Assembly (NCBI GenBank): GCA_029298735.1
Contig: JANSLP010000058.1
Location: forward strand, 83,535 to 147,534
Length of the DNA stretch: 64,000 nucleotides
Source: Ophiostoma sp. CBS 140.51
Taxonomy: Eukaryota; Ascomycota; Sordariomycetes; Ophiostomatales; Ophiostomataceae
Reading direction: 5' to 3'
The translations under genes and the position numbers were made by a program. The notes under the pieces are model-generated. The model saw nothing but the letters and a program-made list of their open reading frames with translations. It ran no database searches and had not been told where the DNA came from. Below, piece by piece: positions 42,214 to 51,258 of this stretch. Each line of letters opens with the position of its first letter. Position 1 is the first letter of the stretch.

Positions 42214-42458
42214 GCAAGCAGTGAGCAGTGAGGAGTTGGGCATCATTCGTGTTGTAAGGATGGGTGCTGGTTGTATGTAATGATGAAGGTTCAGGAATAT
42301 GTATATATATTGGCTTGTACTTTATACAATTGTAGCCACTCTTTCATTTTTTTTTTGAACCTGGAGAAGCCATCCTTCTTCGTTCTTAAAAAACATGTGA
42401 TCTCCATACATCAGTATCCACTCTTTCTCGCATCAAACCAATCGTCCAGAGTTGTCTT

Positions 42459-43817
42459 CTACTGCGTCTGCAGCCCGTGTGCAGTGTATTCGTTCACCGG
42501 CAGCGGCTGCCACAGCGTCGACCGTCCAAAGTTCCACACGGCGTCCTGCCACGTGTTCCAAAAATGGAAGCCCCACGGAATGAAGCGCGTCACGTAGGGA
42601 ATACCGAGGGCATCGAGCGTCTCCTGCCAGTACTTGCTTGTCTGGAACAGCTTGTCAAACTGGCCGTAGGACACGTAGATGCTGCGGTCCTGGAGGGCCG
42701 GGTTGGCGGCCGTGTCGTTGGCCGTGATAAAGTTGCCGGGGCCGTCCAGTGTGACGGAATCGCTGACGGACGCACCGGAAAAGAAACCATAGTAGCCAAA
42801 GTAGGATGTGTGGTTGACATACATGGAATACGTGAGAAAGCCGCCCTCGGACAGACCGGCAAAGGCGCGCCGGGCGGAGTCGTTGCTGACGCGGTAGGAG
42901 TTCTGGATGTGCGGGAAGAGGTATTCGTAGTACAGCTCGGCAATGGTGGGCACGGAAATGGCGCCCCTTGAGTTTTCTTGGAGGTCTGGATTCGTTGTGC
43001 CCTCAAGCAGGCCGTACCACGTGGGCATGACCACGACCGTGGGCGCCATCCAGTTGTCGCCAATCAGGCGGTCCAGAATGTTGGAAATGTAGCCTTGGTT
43101 CTGCCAGTCGCCGGCGGCACCACCGCCACCGTGCGACAAGTACAGCAGGGGGTATTCTGTTGTTGTCGAGTTCTCTTGGTAGCCGTGCGGTAGGTAGACG
43201 ACATAGTCGTGGATGCCCGCCGACGGACTGACGGCACCGGGGGACGAATACGTCTCTATCTTGAGCGTGCCCCGTTTGCTGGTGTCGCCGTACGGCAGCG
43301 CATAGTCTTGGTTGAGGGACAGGTCGTCGCTGTACTGGAATGCGCGGTCGTACGGCACCTGGAACGACGACACCAGCTCGGACCCGGCCACTGTCGCGTA
43401 CGGCGGGTTCGTCGGGTCCGTGATGCGCTGCCCCGTCGAAATGTTGCTGCTACACAACGTCACGTTCGCACAGTTCAGCAAAAACGAATACTGGTAGGTG
43501 CCCCCGGGAAACGGCCGCGTAAACGAAAACTCGCCCGGGCCGGTCTTGTTCATCGTGTAATACGTCCCCGGGTTCGGGTTCGACGGATAGTCGCCCGGCC
43601 GATAGTCAGCCAGATCAATGTACGCCGAGTTAAAGTACGACGTCTGCCATTGGTTCGTCAGGTGCGGCAGCGCCGCAATGATGACGCTGTTCACGCTTGC
43701 ATTCTGGTAACTGATGGTCACTTCAGAGCCGGTGGGACCAGAGTGTGTCCTGGTGACGGTCACAGCGGCCGAAGCGAGGCCGGCAAGAAGGGCGATGCCA
43801 GATAGAAGGCGAGTCAT
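42459..43817 (-). CDS. Secreted esterase (Esterase_1/PF00756-type alpha/beta hydrolase)
   Basis: A single exon. The ATG at 43817 starts a signal peptide (MTRLLSGIALLAGLASA); the in-frame ATG at 43892 lies upstream of it and overlaps the TATA region. The protein has 452 residues. The N-terminal half is a beta-rich domain (VTRTHSGPTGSEVTISYQN, FTRPFPGGTYQYSFLL) as in glycogen-binding-like or esterase lead domains. The C-terminal half is the esterase: HDYVVYLPHGYQEN, YPLLYLSHGGGGAAGDWQNQG, FAGLSEGGFLTYSMY (nucleophile Ser in GxSxG), FFSGASVSDS and IPWGFHFWNTWQDAVWNF (catalytic His). Such enzymes remove feruloyl, acetyl or related esters from plant polymers, or cleave siderophore esters. The plant-polymer role is suggested by the nearby CBM-like protein; exact substrate unknown. 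Confidence 0.88.
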   Translation of the reverse strand: MTRLLSGIALLAGLASAAVTVTRTHSGPTGSEVTISYQNASVNSVIIAALPHLTNQWQTSYFNSAYIDLADYRPGDYPSNPNPGTYYTMNKTGPGEFSFTRPFPGGTYQYSFLLNCANVTLCSSNISTGQRITDPTNPPYATVAGSELVSSFQVPYDRAFQYSDDLSLNQDYALPYGDTSKRGTLKIETYSSPGAVSPSAGIHDYVVYLPHGYQENSTTTEYPLLYLSHGGGGAAGDWQNQGYISNILDRLIGDNWMAPTVVVMPTWYGLLEGTTNPDLQENSRGAISVPTIAELYYEYLFPHIQNSYRVSNDSARRAFAGLSEGGFLTYSMYVNHTSYFGYYGFFSGASVSDSVTLDGPGNFITANDTAANPALQDRSIYVSYGQFDKLFQTSKYWQETLDALGIPYVTRFIPWGFHFWNTWQDAVWNFGRSTLWQPLPVNEYTAHGLQTQ

Positions 43818-45319
43818 GTCGTTTGAGAGAGTGGTTGACTTTGAAGATTTAGAAGTCTTCTTGGCAATACTGAATACGAGACAGATGGCCACTCATCATA
43901 TTTATACCAGTTGTGATCATCGTGATATCATCACCTTTGCTAGATGGCAGTCTTGGTGTTATCTTATCAAGGCCCTTTTGTTAATCTTGTTCATCTGTGA
44001 CCATGCTTCCCCATTTGTTTCTTATTCCCGTCGGTGATCTATGGACACCATGCAGTATATGCACTTCTAGCAACCTCAACTAAATAGGGCCGAATGTATC
44101 TGCTCCTCAAGCGAATACCACCATCGTCACATAGACGCACTTCTCAATTAACAAGGTCCACAAATAATAAACAATATCAAGGAAAACGCGTGGAGGAGCT
44201 CGCCGGCCGAGTTCCGGAGGACCAATTTGTCATTGCCATTCGGGCCTGTTGCAGTGGTTTGGTGATCGGCGCGCGGGGTATGTCACCTTTGCTGGCGTCA
44301 ACCTTCTGGTAAAAGGTCGAGCATATGCAGATAGCAGATAGATCAGGTGATGCCAGTTTCGATCTCTATGTTGATTTGCCCGCATAGCGTGGTGTTGCCG
44401 TTGTTGCCGTGGCAAGGTGGGGGTGGTTCGTGACAAGATTATGGAAACAAGATCACGGAAAGTATGCCGATTCTTGTCTTGCTCTTTCTCGCAGAGGTGG
44501 CAAAGGCTCCGACATGCCAAATTCCCCACAAATGGTACCCCACATAGACGCATACCCCGGATTCACACCACATCATCGTTCACAACGACTTACACTTTAC
44601 ACGGTTTGCACTCTACTCATTGTGGTTCGTGTCCGCCATAGATGATTGTGAAACGGACAGTTGGGCAGTTCATGCGTTATGAGATAAAGTACACGTCGTT
44701 GTTGTCAATAATGTATCTGCGGTCTTGGTTAAAAAGTTGTGCGAACAATACAAAACTCGGATCCTTTGGTATTTTTCATGACGCCCATGTCGACGCTCTG
44801 GATCGGCGTCTTTTTTTCTCAAATATATAAAATAAAAAAATAAAAAACATAAAACGCCTGTTCTGACAAGACTCAGGTCTTTTAGTTACATAAATAAAAA
44901 ATTTGGCACCGGCCAATGCCAGCGCGGCCACGGTCGACAATCGAAACGGCAATCGAAACGACACGTCCTCCCGGAGTGCGTGGGTAAGTAAGCAACTGTG
45001 TGTGGATGTGAAGCGAATTCTCTGTAGTTCGACAATGGCAGTACAAGCAGCAATGGTCTTGCTGGTTAGAATTTTTGCGTAGTCTTGCCGTCCGGCAACG
45101 GTATATCATGGTGAAAGAACAGGATGCTCTGTCGGGGCTTTCCGGGAGTAGAGTATTTCCCACTGTTGTTTGACAGGTACGATGAAGTCTAAAAAAGGCC
45201 ATAAGGCCATTTGCTTTGAGTACTCAACGTGCTACTTCGTCCATTCTACTGATCTTATTTCCATTCCGGAGGCAGGCCACAAAGCCTCAACTTCTACCGC
45301 TGCCTGGTAGCTCCTACTG
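43818..45319. other. Intergenic, no gene seen
   Basis: About 1.5 kb upstream of the esterase. A TATA-like TATAAATA (reverse strand) lies at 43906-43899. Short frames throughout show no coding character. A CATACCCCG motif at 44551 recurs elsewhere in the window. Confidence 0.5.
43899..43906 (-). promoter_or_regulatory. TATA box of the esterase gene
   Basis: TATAAATA on the reverse strand, about 85 bp upstream of the esterase ATG at 43817. Confidence 0.5.
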
Positions 45320-45646
45320 TCAAGCGATGACCTCCTTGCCCTCCAAAAGATCATAGGTGGGAGCGAGCTGCGGATCAAACGCGTAAGTTGCTTTGCCGTC
45401 GAAGCGATGGCTGTTAATCTTGTCCTGCGAGTACTTCATGGCCGCATCGACGACTGTGGCCCAGTCGAGAACGGCTGTGCCCGTGGCTTTGCTGTTGGCC
45501 TCGATCATCTCAAGAGCCTCCCGGACCCAGGCAACGCAGTTCCAACGCGGCACCTGCCCAGCACGAATGGGCACGCTTCGCAAGATCTCGTAGAGAGCAG
45601 CCATGTCCTTGACTTTGCTGATCTGCGTCTGCGTCAACAGACGCAC
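45320..45646 (-). pseudogene. 3' fragment of a fungal DUF6540-like gene
   Basis: The frame encodes KVKDMAALYEILRSVPIR..PRWNCVAWVREALEMIEA..GTAVLDWATV..FDPQLAPTYDLLEGKEVIA. That is the C-terminal half of a common fungal protein family of unknown function (N-C-x-x-W-V-x-E/D-A-L and a GKEVI end, similar to DUF6540 proteins). The frame is open for about 12 codons further upstream but then meets a TGA, without an ATG. The expected N-terminal half (about 80-100 residues) is not found before the oppositely oriented phosphotransferase gene. It is either a truncated remnant or an exon with an unrecognised 5' partner. No function is known. Confidence 0.5.
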
Positions 45647-45905
45647 CGTCAGCGCAGTGCTAGTCTCTTCTTCGTTGAACTCTCAAACTACGGGGAGTGC
45701 CATTATTTCTCTTTGGCATGAAAACGCCGTCCTTTTGTTGTCTTGCTCTCGAACTTAGGCGGTGGGAAGCGGCAGAACCGACCGTGTGATTCACCCGCGC
45801 TTACACGCGCCTTGCTAATTTGGCCTGCCAAAACAACATTTGCCTCGGTCAGACTTGATCTTCTTGAAACACATCGACAGCATCCAGCATCTCGGTCCCC
45901 AAAAG

Positions 45906-46820
45906 ATGGCGCTGCCTGCCGACACCAAAACACCTGCACCTCCCCCAGCGACAGAGTCGCCCCCGATCAACGATGGCTTCTGGATGCGGGCCCTGGCCCT
46001 TTTCTTGGTCAGCTTCGCCAACATGCAATGGTATCGTCGGTGGAAGAAAAGCAACTGGGGCGTCTTCTACATTTCATCAACGTTGTGCGTGCGCTGCTGT
46101 GAGCGGACAAGGCTAAACGAGGCGAGAGCCATGCAATTGGTGCGGCAACACACGGCCATTCCCGTACCCAAGATCTACTGCAGCTTCGAGCACAAGGGAC
46201 TCGTCTACATTCTCATGGAGCGGATGCCGGGCAAGCCGCTGGCCAACGGCTGGGTGTTCCGGTCGGACACGTCCAAAGCCAAGATCCTGGCCCAGCTCAA
46301 GCCCATGCTCGCACAGCTGTGCAATGTCCCACGGCCATCACCACAAAACGGCCACAGCCTGCCAAAAGTAAACGCAGATGTCGTCAGCGGCATCGACGGT
46401 GGGCAGTTTTTCGACGGCAACCTGCCCAACAAACGCTTCTGGGGTCCCTTTAATACGGTCAAAGACTTCCACCGCGGGCTGCGAGGCAACCTGATGGTCG
46501 TCCCGGACGAGTACACCGAGGAGCGGTACATCGACTTGCGCAAGCTGATCGCCCTGCACGAGGGCTACGTGGCCAGCCCGCCGGTCCTGACCCACGGCGA
46601 TCTCAGCGCCAACAACATCTTGGCCGACGGCGACAAGGTCACGGGCATCGTCGACTGGGAGACGGCCGCCTGGATGCCGGCGTACTGGGAGTACACCAAT
46701 GCGTGGCACGTCAATCCCCACAATCCCTACTGGCAAGAGGAGGTGCCCAAGTTTCTCGAGGCCTACCCCGTCGAGCTGGAGATGGAAAAGCTCCGACGGC
46801 GAATCTACGATACATACTAG
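45906..46820 (+). CDS. APH/ChoK-like phosphotransferase family protein
   Basis: A single exon of 304 residues from the first ATG in frame (AAGATGGCG). It matches fungal aminoglycoside-phosphotransferase-like kinases: NEARAMQLVRQHTAIPVPKIYCSF, GLVYILMERMPGKPLANGW, the catalytic loop LTHGDLSANNILADGDKVTGIVDWETAAWMPAYWEY (HGDxxxxN and the metal-binding DWE). The N-terminal lobe is shortened and preceded by a hydrophobic stretch (WMRALALFLVSFANMQWY); the glycine-rich ATP loop is not evident. The family is large in Pezizomycotina and mostly without known substrates, and the name does not imply drug resistance here. The truncated DUF6540-like fragment lies in divergent orientation 260 bp upstream. 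Confidence 0.85.
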   Translation: MALPADTKTPAPPPATESPPINDGFWMRALALFLVSFANMQWYRRWKKSNWGVFYISSTLCVRCCERTRLNEARAMQLVRQHTAIPVPKIYCSFEHKGLVYILMERMPGKPLANGWVFRSDTSKAKILAQLKPMLAQLCNVPRPSPQNGHSLPKVNADVVSGIDGGQFFDGNLPNKRFWGPFNTVKDFHRGLRGNLMVVPDEYTEERYIDLRKLIALHEGYVASPPVLTHGDLSANNILADGDKVTGIVDWETAAWMPAYWEYTNAWHVNPHNPYWQEEVPKFLEAYPVELEMEKLRRRIYDTY

Positions 46821-47543
46821 GAGAGGGGCAGTCGAACGTCTTATTTATTTCTGTGTAACATTTCTCCCATTCGTGCCCTAGCCTGGTGTCAGTGGCGGCA
46901 GCAAAACTGACAACCGCTCACCGCCCTTGTAAGATACCATGCTACCTCTCCTTCGTTAAACGGTTGGTGTATCATGAGGTCACAGGTGCGGCTTGTTGTT
47001 GACACCCGAGATGCTCAACAGCAGGTCTTGCTTTAGCTCAAAGATTTCTTTGCCATTAAATATTAACATTTTGTATAGAAGGTCACTCACGAGGGTAGCC
47101 TCGGGTTACGACGGTCCTCAATGCAGAGCGTATGATTGCCCATACCGAAAGGCTTTCTTGAAGGACGGCGTATATCAATAGAAATAACTGTTGTACACGG
47201 GTAGATCAGTGCATTGTGGACGAGTAAAAAGCAGTTGCCGGTAGAAAATTTTAAGCTGCATCATGACTGTCGCCTTGAACTTCTGAAAACATATGATGGT
47301 TATCTTGCATTCCCTTGTTGGATGAGGGTTCGACGGATCTCGGGCTCCAGGCTCCGTCGCTTTTGGGCGGTGTGGCTTCCACGGGATTCATGGCACGACA
47401 AAATCGGATGTCACGAACGGCGCTAGCCACAGCCAAGTTTTCAAAGTACGGGCGCATTATAATGTAATTAATCTACTTGTAAAACTAAGTAAAGAAAAAG
47501 CCATGAAAAATCAAAATTCTATGGAAGTTTTCTTTTCAGTTCA
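46821..47543. other. Intergenic, no gene seen
   Basis: About 720 bases between convergent genes. AT-rich near 47450-47540. No feature recognised. Confidence 0.5.
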
Positions 47544-49349
47544 TCATCTATTTACCAGCATGTTTTCACCCCCTCGAGTACCATTCTCGACGTGTTCCTG
47601 TTCCTGGTCGCTCTTCTGGTTCGTGAAACCAGATCCCTTGATATTAACACGGAATTGCTCCTCGTCGATGTGGAGCTGAGACATGAGTTGTTTGTGTGCG
47701 TTCCACACGGGCTTGATCTTAAAGAGACGGTCCATGGCCTCGAGGGGCACACCCTTGGTTTCGGGAATAAGGAAGAAGGTGAAGACGAAGGCGCCAAGAG
47801 AGAGGGCGGCAAAGAAGAAGTAGACTCCATATCCCATGGCAGCGAACATTTGCTTCGTGAAGCGGGAGACGAGGAAGTTCCAAAGCCAGTTATTCGAGGT
47901 GGTGGCAGCTTGGGCGAGGGAACGAATGTTGGGATCGAAAAGTTCCTAAAATTTGTATTAGTCGAGGCTCTCGTATTTTGTTTCCTTGCTTTTTTGCTCG
48001 AAGACTCTTGCTTGAAGATGACTTACAGAGTTGACAACCCAGGGGGTGCCGTTCCAGGTAGGAGTATAGACGGCAGTCCAGAGGTAAAAGAAGAAGATGG
48101 CGGCAATACCACCACCGTTGAGAGAAGACCGGGGATGATCCTGAGGCTCGACAATGCAGATGTAGGCACCAATGACCCACATGCAAACTGAACCAGTGAT
48201 ACCACCGATGAGGAGCAGCTTTCGGCGACCGAGTTGGTCAACAAGGTAGAGCAACCAAATAATGGTCATGATGCACTTGACAACACCAAAGATGCCGGTG
48301 GTGACGCCAATCTGATCCGCGGGGACGCCAATACTCTCAAATATAGTCGGCGAGTAGTAATTTATGGCATTTATGCCAGATCCGTTCTGCCAGAAGAAAA
48401 GCATGCATCCAAAGAAGAGACGTTTCATGGTATCAGGACGGGAGGCAACAGCCGTGAAGGGCTTCCAGAAGCCGAGACCAACAGTGGAGCGCTGTTCTTC
48501 CGTGGCCTGGTCGATGGCGGCAACCTCTTCAATAATGTAGATCTCACTGGCGTCGAGCTGGCGGATCCAGCAAAGGTTCTTCATGGCGACTTGACGACGG
48601 CCCTTGGAGAACAGCCAGCGAGGCGATTCCCGAATCCAGAGGGCTCCGATAAACAGGAGACCGGACGGGATCAATTGGACAGCGAAGGGGATTAGCCACT
48701 GAGTGTGAGAAGATGCCATATGCTTCTCAATGCCGTACTGTATTTGTTAGTCATCGGTTAATTGCTGTAATGTAGATAGTGAATAGTGAATAAAAAAAAG
48801 AAGACGGCTTACATTAATCCAGAAACCAACAAGACCTCCAGTCTGCCAGCCAAGTTCATAAGTACCCACGAGTCTTCCCCGAATGGCGGGAGGAGCCAAC
48901 TCGGAGATGTAGATGGGAATAATATTGGAAGCGACACCGGTTCCGAGACCCGAGAGAACACGGCCAGCATACAATATGCCAAGACCGTGATTACCGTTCG
49001 CACCAAGCTGTAGACCGCCGCCGAGAGTGAAAATGGCGGATGCAACAACCAAACTCCATTTTCGACCAAGGTAGTATCCGATGGGGTATGTCAAGAGGGC
49101 ACCAACAAAGGCACCGGCGATGAAGAAAGAGACAATGTTTTCACTGATTGTGTCGACTGCGTCTGTGGACATCTTGTTGAAGCCAAACTCATCCTCAAAG
49201 GAAGCCAGAGTGATGGTTGTGCCGATGAAGGCGCTGGTATAGCCAATCATACACGAACCACACGAAGCGATGGCGGCCAGGACATAGACACGCCAGTTGT
49301 AGACGGATGAAGGCGTTGGCCGATCCTCGACCACGTTGAGAACGCCCAT
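47544..49349 (-). CDS. Quinate permease homologue (QutD/Qa-y type), 3 exons
   Basis: Exons 49349-48813, 48737-48027 and 47945-47544 are all phase 0 (donors GTAAGC and GTAAGT; acceptors ACAG and TTAG; branches GACTAAC and GACTAAT), 549 residues. It follows Aspergillus QutD closely through its length: MGVLNVVEDRPTPSSVYNWRVYVLAAIASCGSCMIGY, ISELAPPAIRGRLVGTYELGWQTGGLVGFWIN, QWLIPFAVQLIPSGLLFIG, IRESPRWLFSKGRR, FFWQNGSGINAINYYSPTIFESIG, FYLWTAVYTPTWNGTPWVVNS, NNWLWNFLVSRFTKQM and IPETKGVPLEAMDRLF. QutD imports quinate, a plant-derived cyclic acid, at the plasma membrane. None of the other quinate-use genes (dehydrogenase, dehydratase, QutA/R) is in the window. One difference from the QutD motif: GYTSAFIG replaces GYDSAFIG. 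Confidence 0.92.
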
Positions 49350-51258
49350 AGTCGACTGTAGAAGAGAAAAAAGCGAGGGTGGCGACGGGGAAGAAATTTC
49401 GAAGAATTTCTCTCTGCCAGTGAATTGGAAGAAGAGAAAGTTGAAGGACAAGTAAGAAGAGAAAAAAGAAAGAAGACAACACAGCTGTGAAGAGTAAAAT
49501 AAGAGGTAAGAAGTCCAAGAGAAATGGAAGACGAGAGACGGAAATAAAAATAGATGCCTGCCTGGTTATCTGGTACTCTCTTGGCTTGTACTGTGTATGT
49601 GTCTTTCCAGAAATAAACAAGATCTAAAGAGAGAGAGACAGAGGGAGCGATACAAGATCGGAATGGGCAAACGCAAGAAGTGAAGTCTTTGAAGTGAAGT
49701 CTTTGTGTTACTCCACGGGGTTCCCAGATTCGGTCGGTAAAGCGTTTTCCCCAGAGCGCGGGGATGAACTCTTACCCGGACAACGCCCACATTTACTGAG
49801 TATTTTTAAACGCGAAAAACGCGCACCATCTCAAACATCGACTTCCCAGCGACATTTCAAGAAAACATTTAATAATTATTTTTTGTTTTTATAAACAACT
49901 CGTGGCAAAAAAATATAAATTTGAGTGTAGGGCTTGTGTAGACGAAACGATTGATCACCTTTATAATTTCCCAAGCGAGCCGGATGGCAGCGGAGAAAAT
50001 CAGAGTTTTTCGTCTTACACAGTACTTCTTTCAGTATCCACTATCTGGCCGTGCTTTTTAGGCAGCTGTTCCCGGTGCAATTCGGCCTCATCCCTCATCC
50101 GCCAATTGACTGTGTAATGAATTAATACGTCATAAGAGCTGGTCGACAATCTCCCGGTACTCAGTAGGTAAGGATAGTCCCGGGTGGCTGGCGCGATGAC
50201 CGACTCCGAGAGGCCGAGGATCTCAGCCAGATCTCAGCCACCGCACAGCGTGTCGACTCTTCCTCGCCGACCAGATCACATGAGTGGCCCCATGACATGA
50301 AATCAAATAGTCGTTGGACACCGATGCACCTTCTTGTACTCGGACAAACAGCATCGTGGCCGGCAGCTGCGTGGGTCTGTTTCTGGCTGTCTCCAGCGGA
50401 TCCAAATTCACAGATGTGTTGTTTGCCATGGCCGTCTCGAATATGCTGGCCGCTTTCGGTGTACGCCGCCGTCAGCGCGGCTACGTCGGGTGAAGAAAGA
50501 GCGAAGGATGACAGCTAAAACAGTAAACAAATACAAGGAAATGGAGTCAGGACGTTTGATAATTATTACCATTTTTTAAGAGATTCGTCTTTTTGATTCG
50601 TGAAGTTTGCGATCGCATACGTTTTTTTGTCATTCATTTTTCTGCAGGTCGGGAAGGAAGGATTTAGGGGTTTCGCAGATCCGCCCTGTTTTATTCATTT
50701 CAGGATAGTGGATTCTCTAAAGCTTATTCGCCGCCGCACGGGCATCGACGTCCGGACAGAGTCCTGTCTCGTATTCACGGAGCACGCACGCCGGCGAACC
50801 TTTTACGAGGGTGCCCCAAAACCAAACGGAACATCCACGAACCGTCTGGTGCTGCATGCACCATATCAGCGACCATGACTACGAGAGCGCAGGAGAGGAA
50901 ATAGAGAAAACCGTGTAACGGGGCACGTGGCAAATGCTACGGGACCTCGCGATGATGAAAGGAACTCGCACTGCACACCAGCCAGCTCAGCCACTTTTTA
51001 ATACCATTCTGTGGACTTCTGATTTGGCCATTGGCTATGGTAAACAATGTGCAAAAACAGTTGGCGGTGAGCCTTGCAAGGCAGACTCAGCTGAGAAAAA
51101 AAGCACATTGGGGGCCAAATGAAACCCCGCCCGACCAAGGCGACTCACGTCTTTCGAGGACATCACTTCTGTCGTCGCAATTGAATATTTTCTTCTCCTT
51201 CACTATCACTCGGAAGTTGGAAGAGTTCTAACTAACCGTATCAACAAGTCTTTTGGCC
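49350..51258. other. Intergenic, no gene seen
   Basis: About 1.9 kb. Bases 49350-49680 are A/G-rich on +, so CT-rich for the leftward quinate permease (promoter and leader). A GGTAAAGCGTTTTCC segment at about 49737 is only loosely QutA-like. AT-rich patch at 49865-49925. Frames such as 50600-50878 are not convincing. Confidence 0.5.

Noticed and set aside
50600..50878. Frame starting with a hydrophobic signal-like segment
   Set aside because: The remainder is basic and disordered, lacks Cys or domain marks, and no promoter features are clear.
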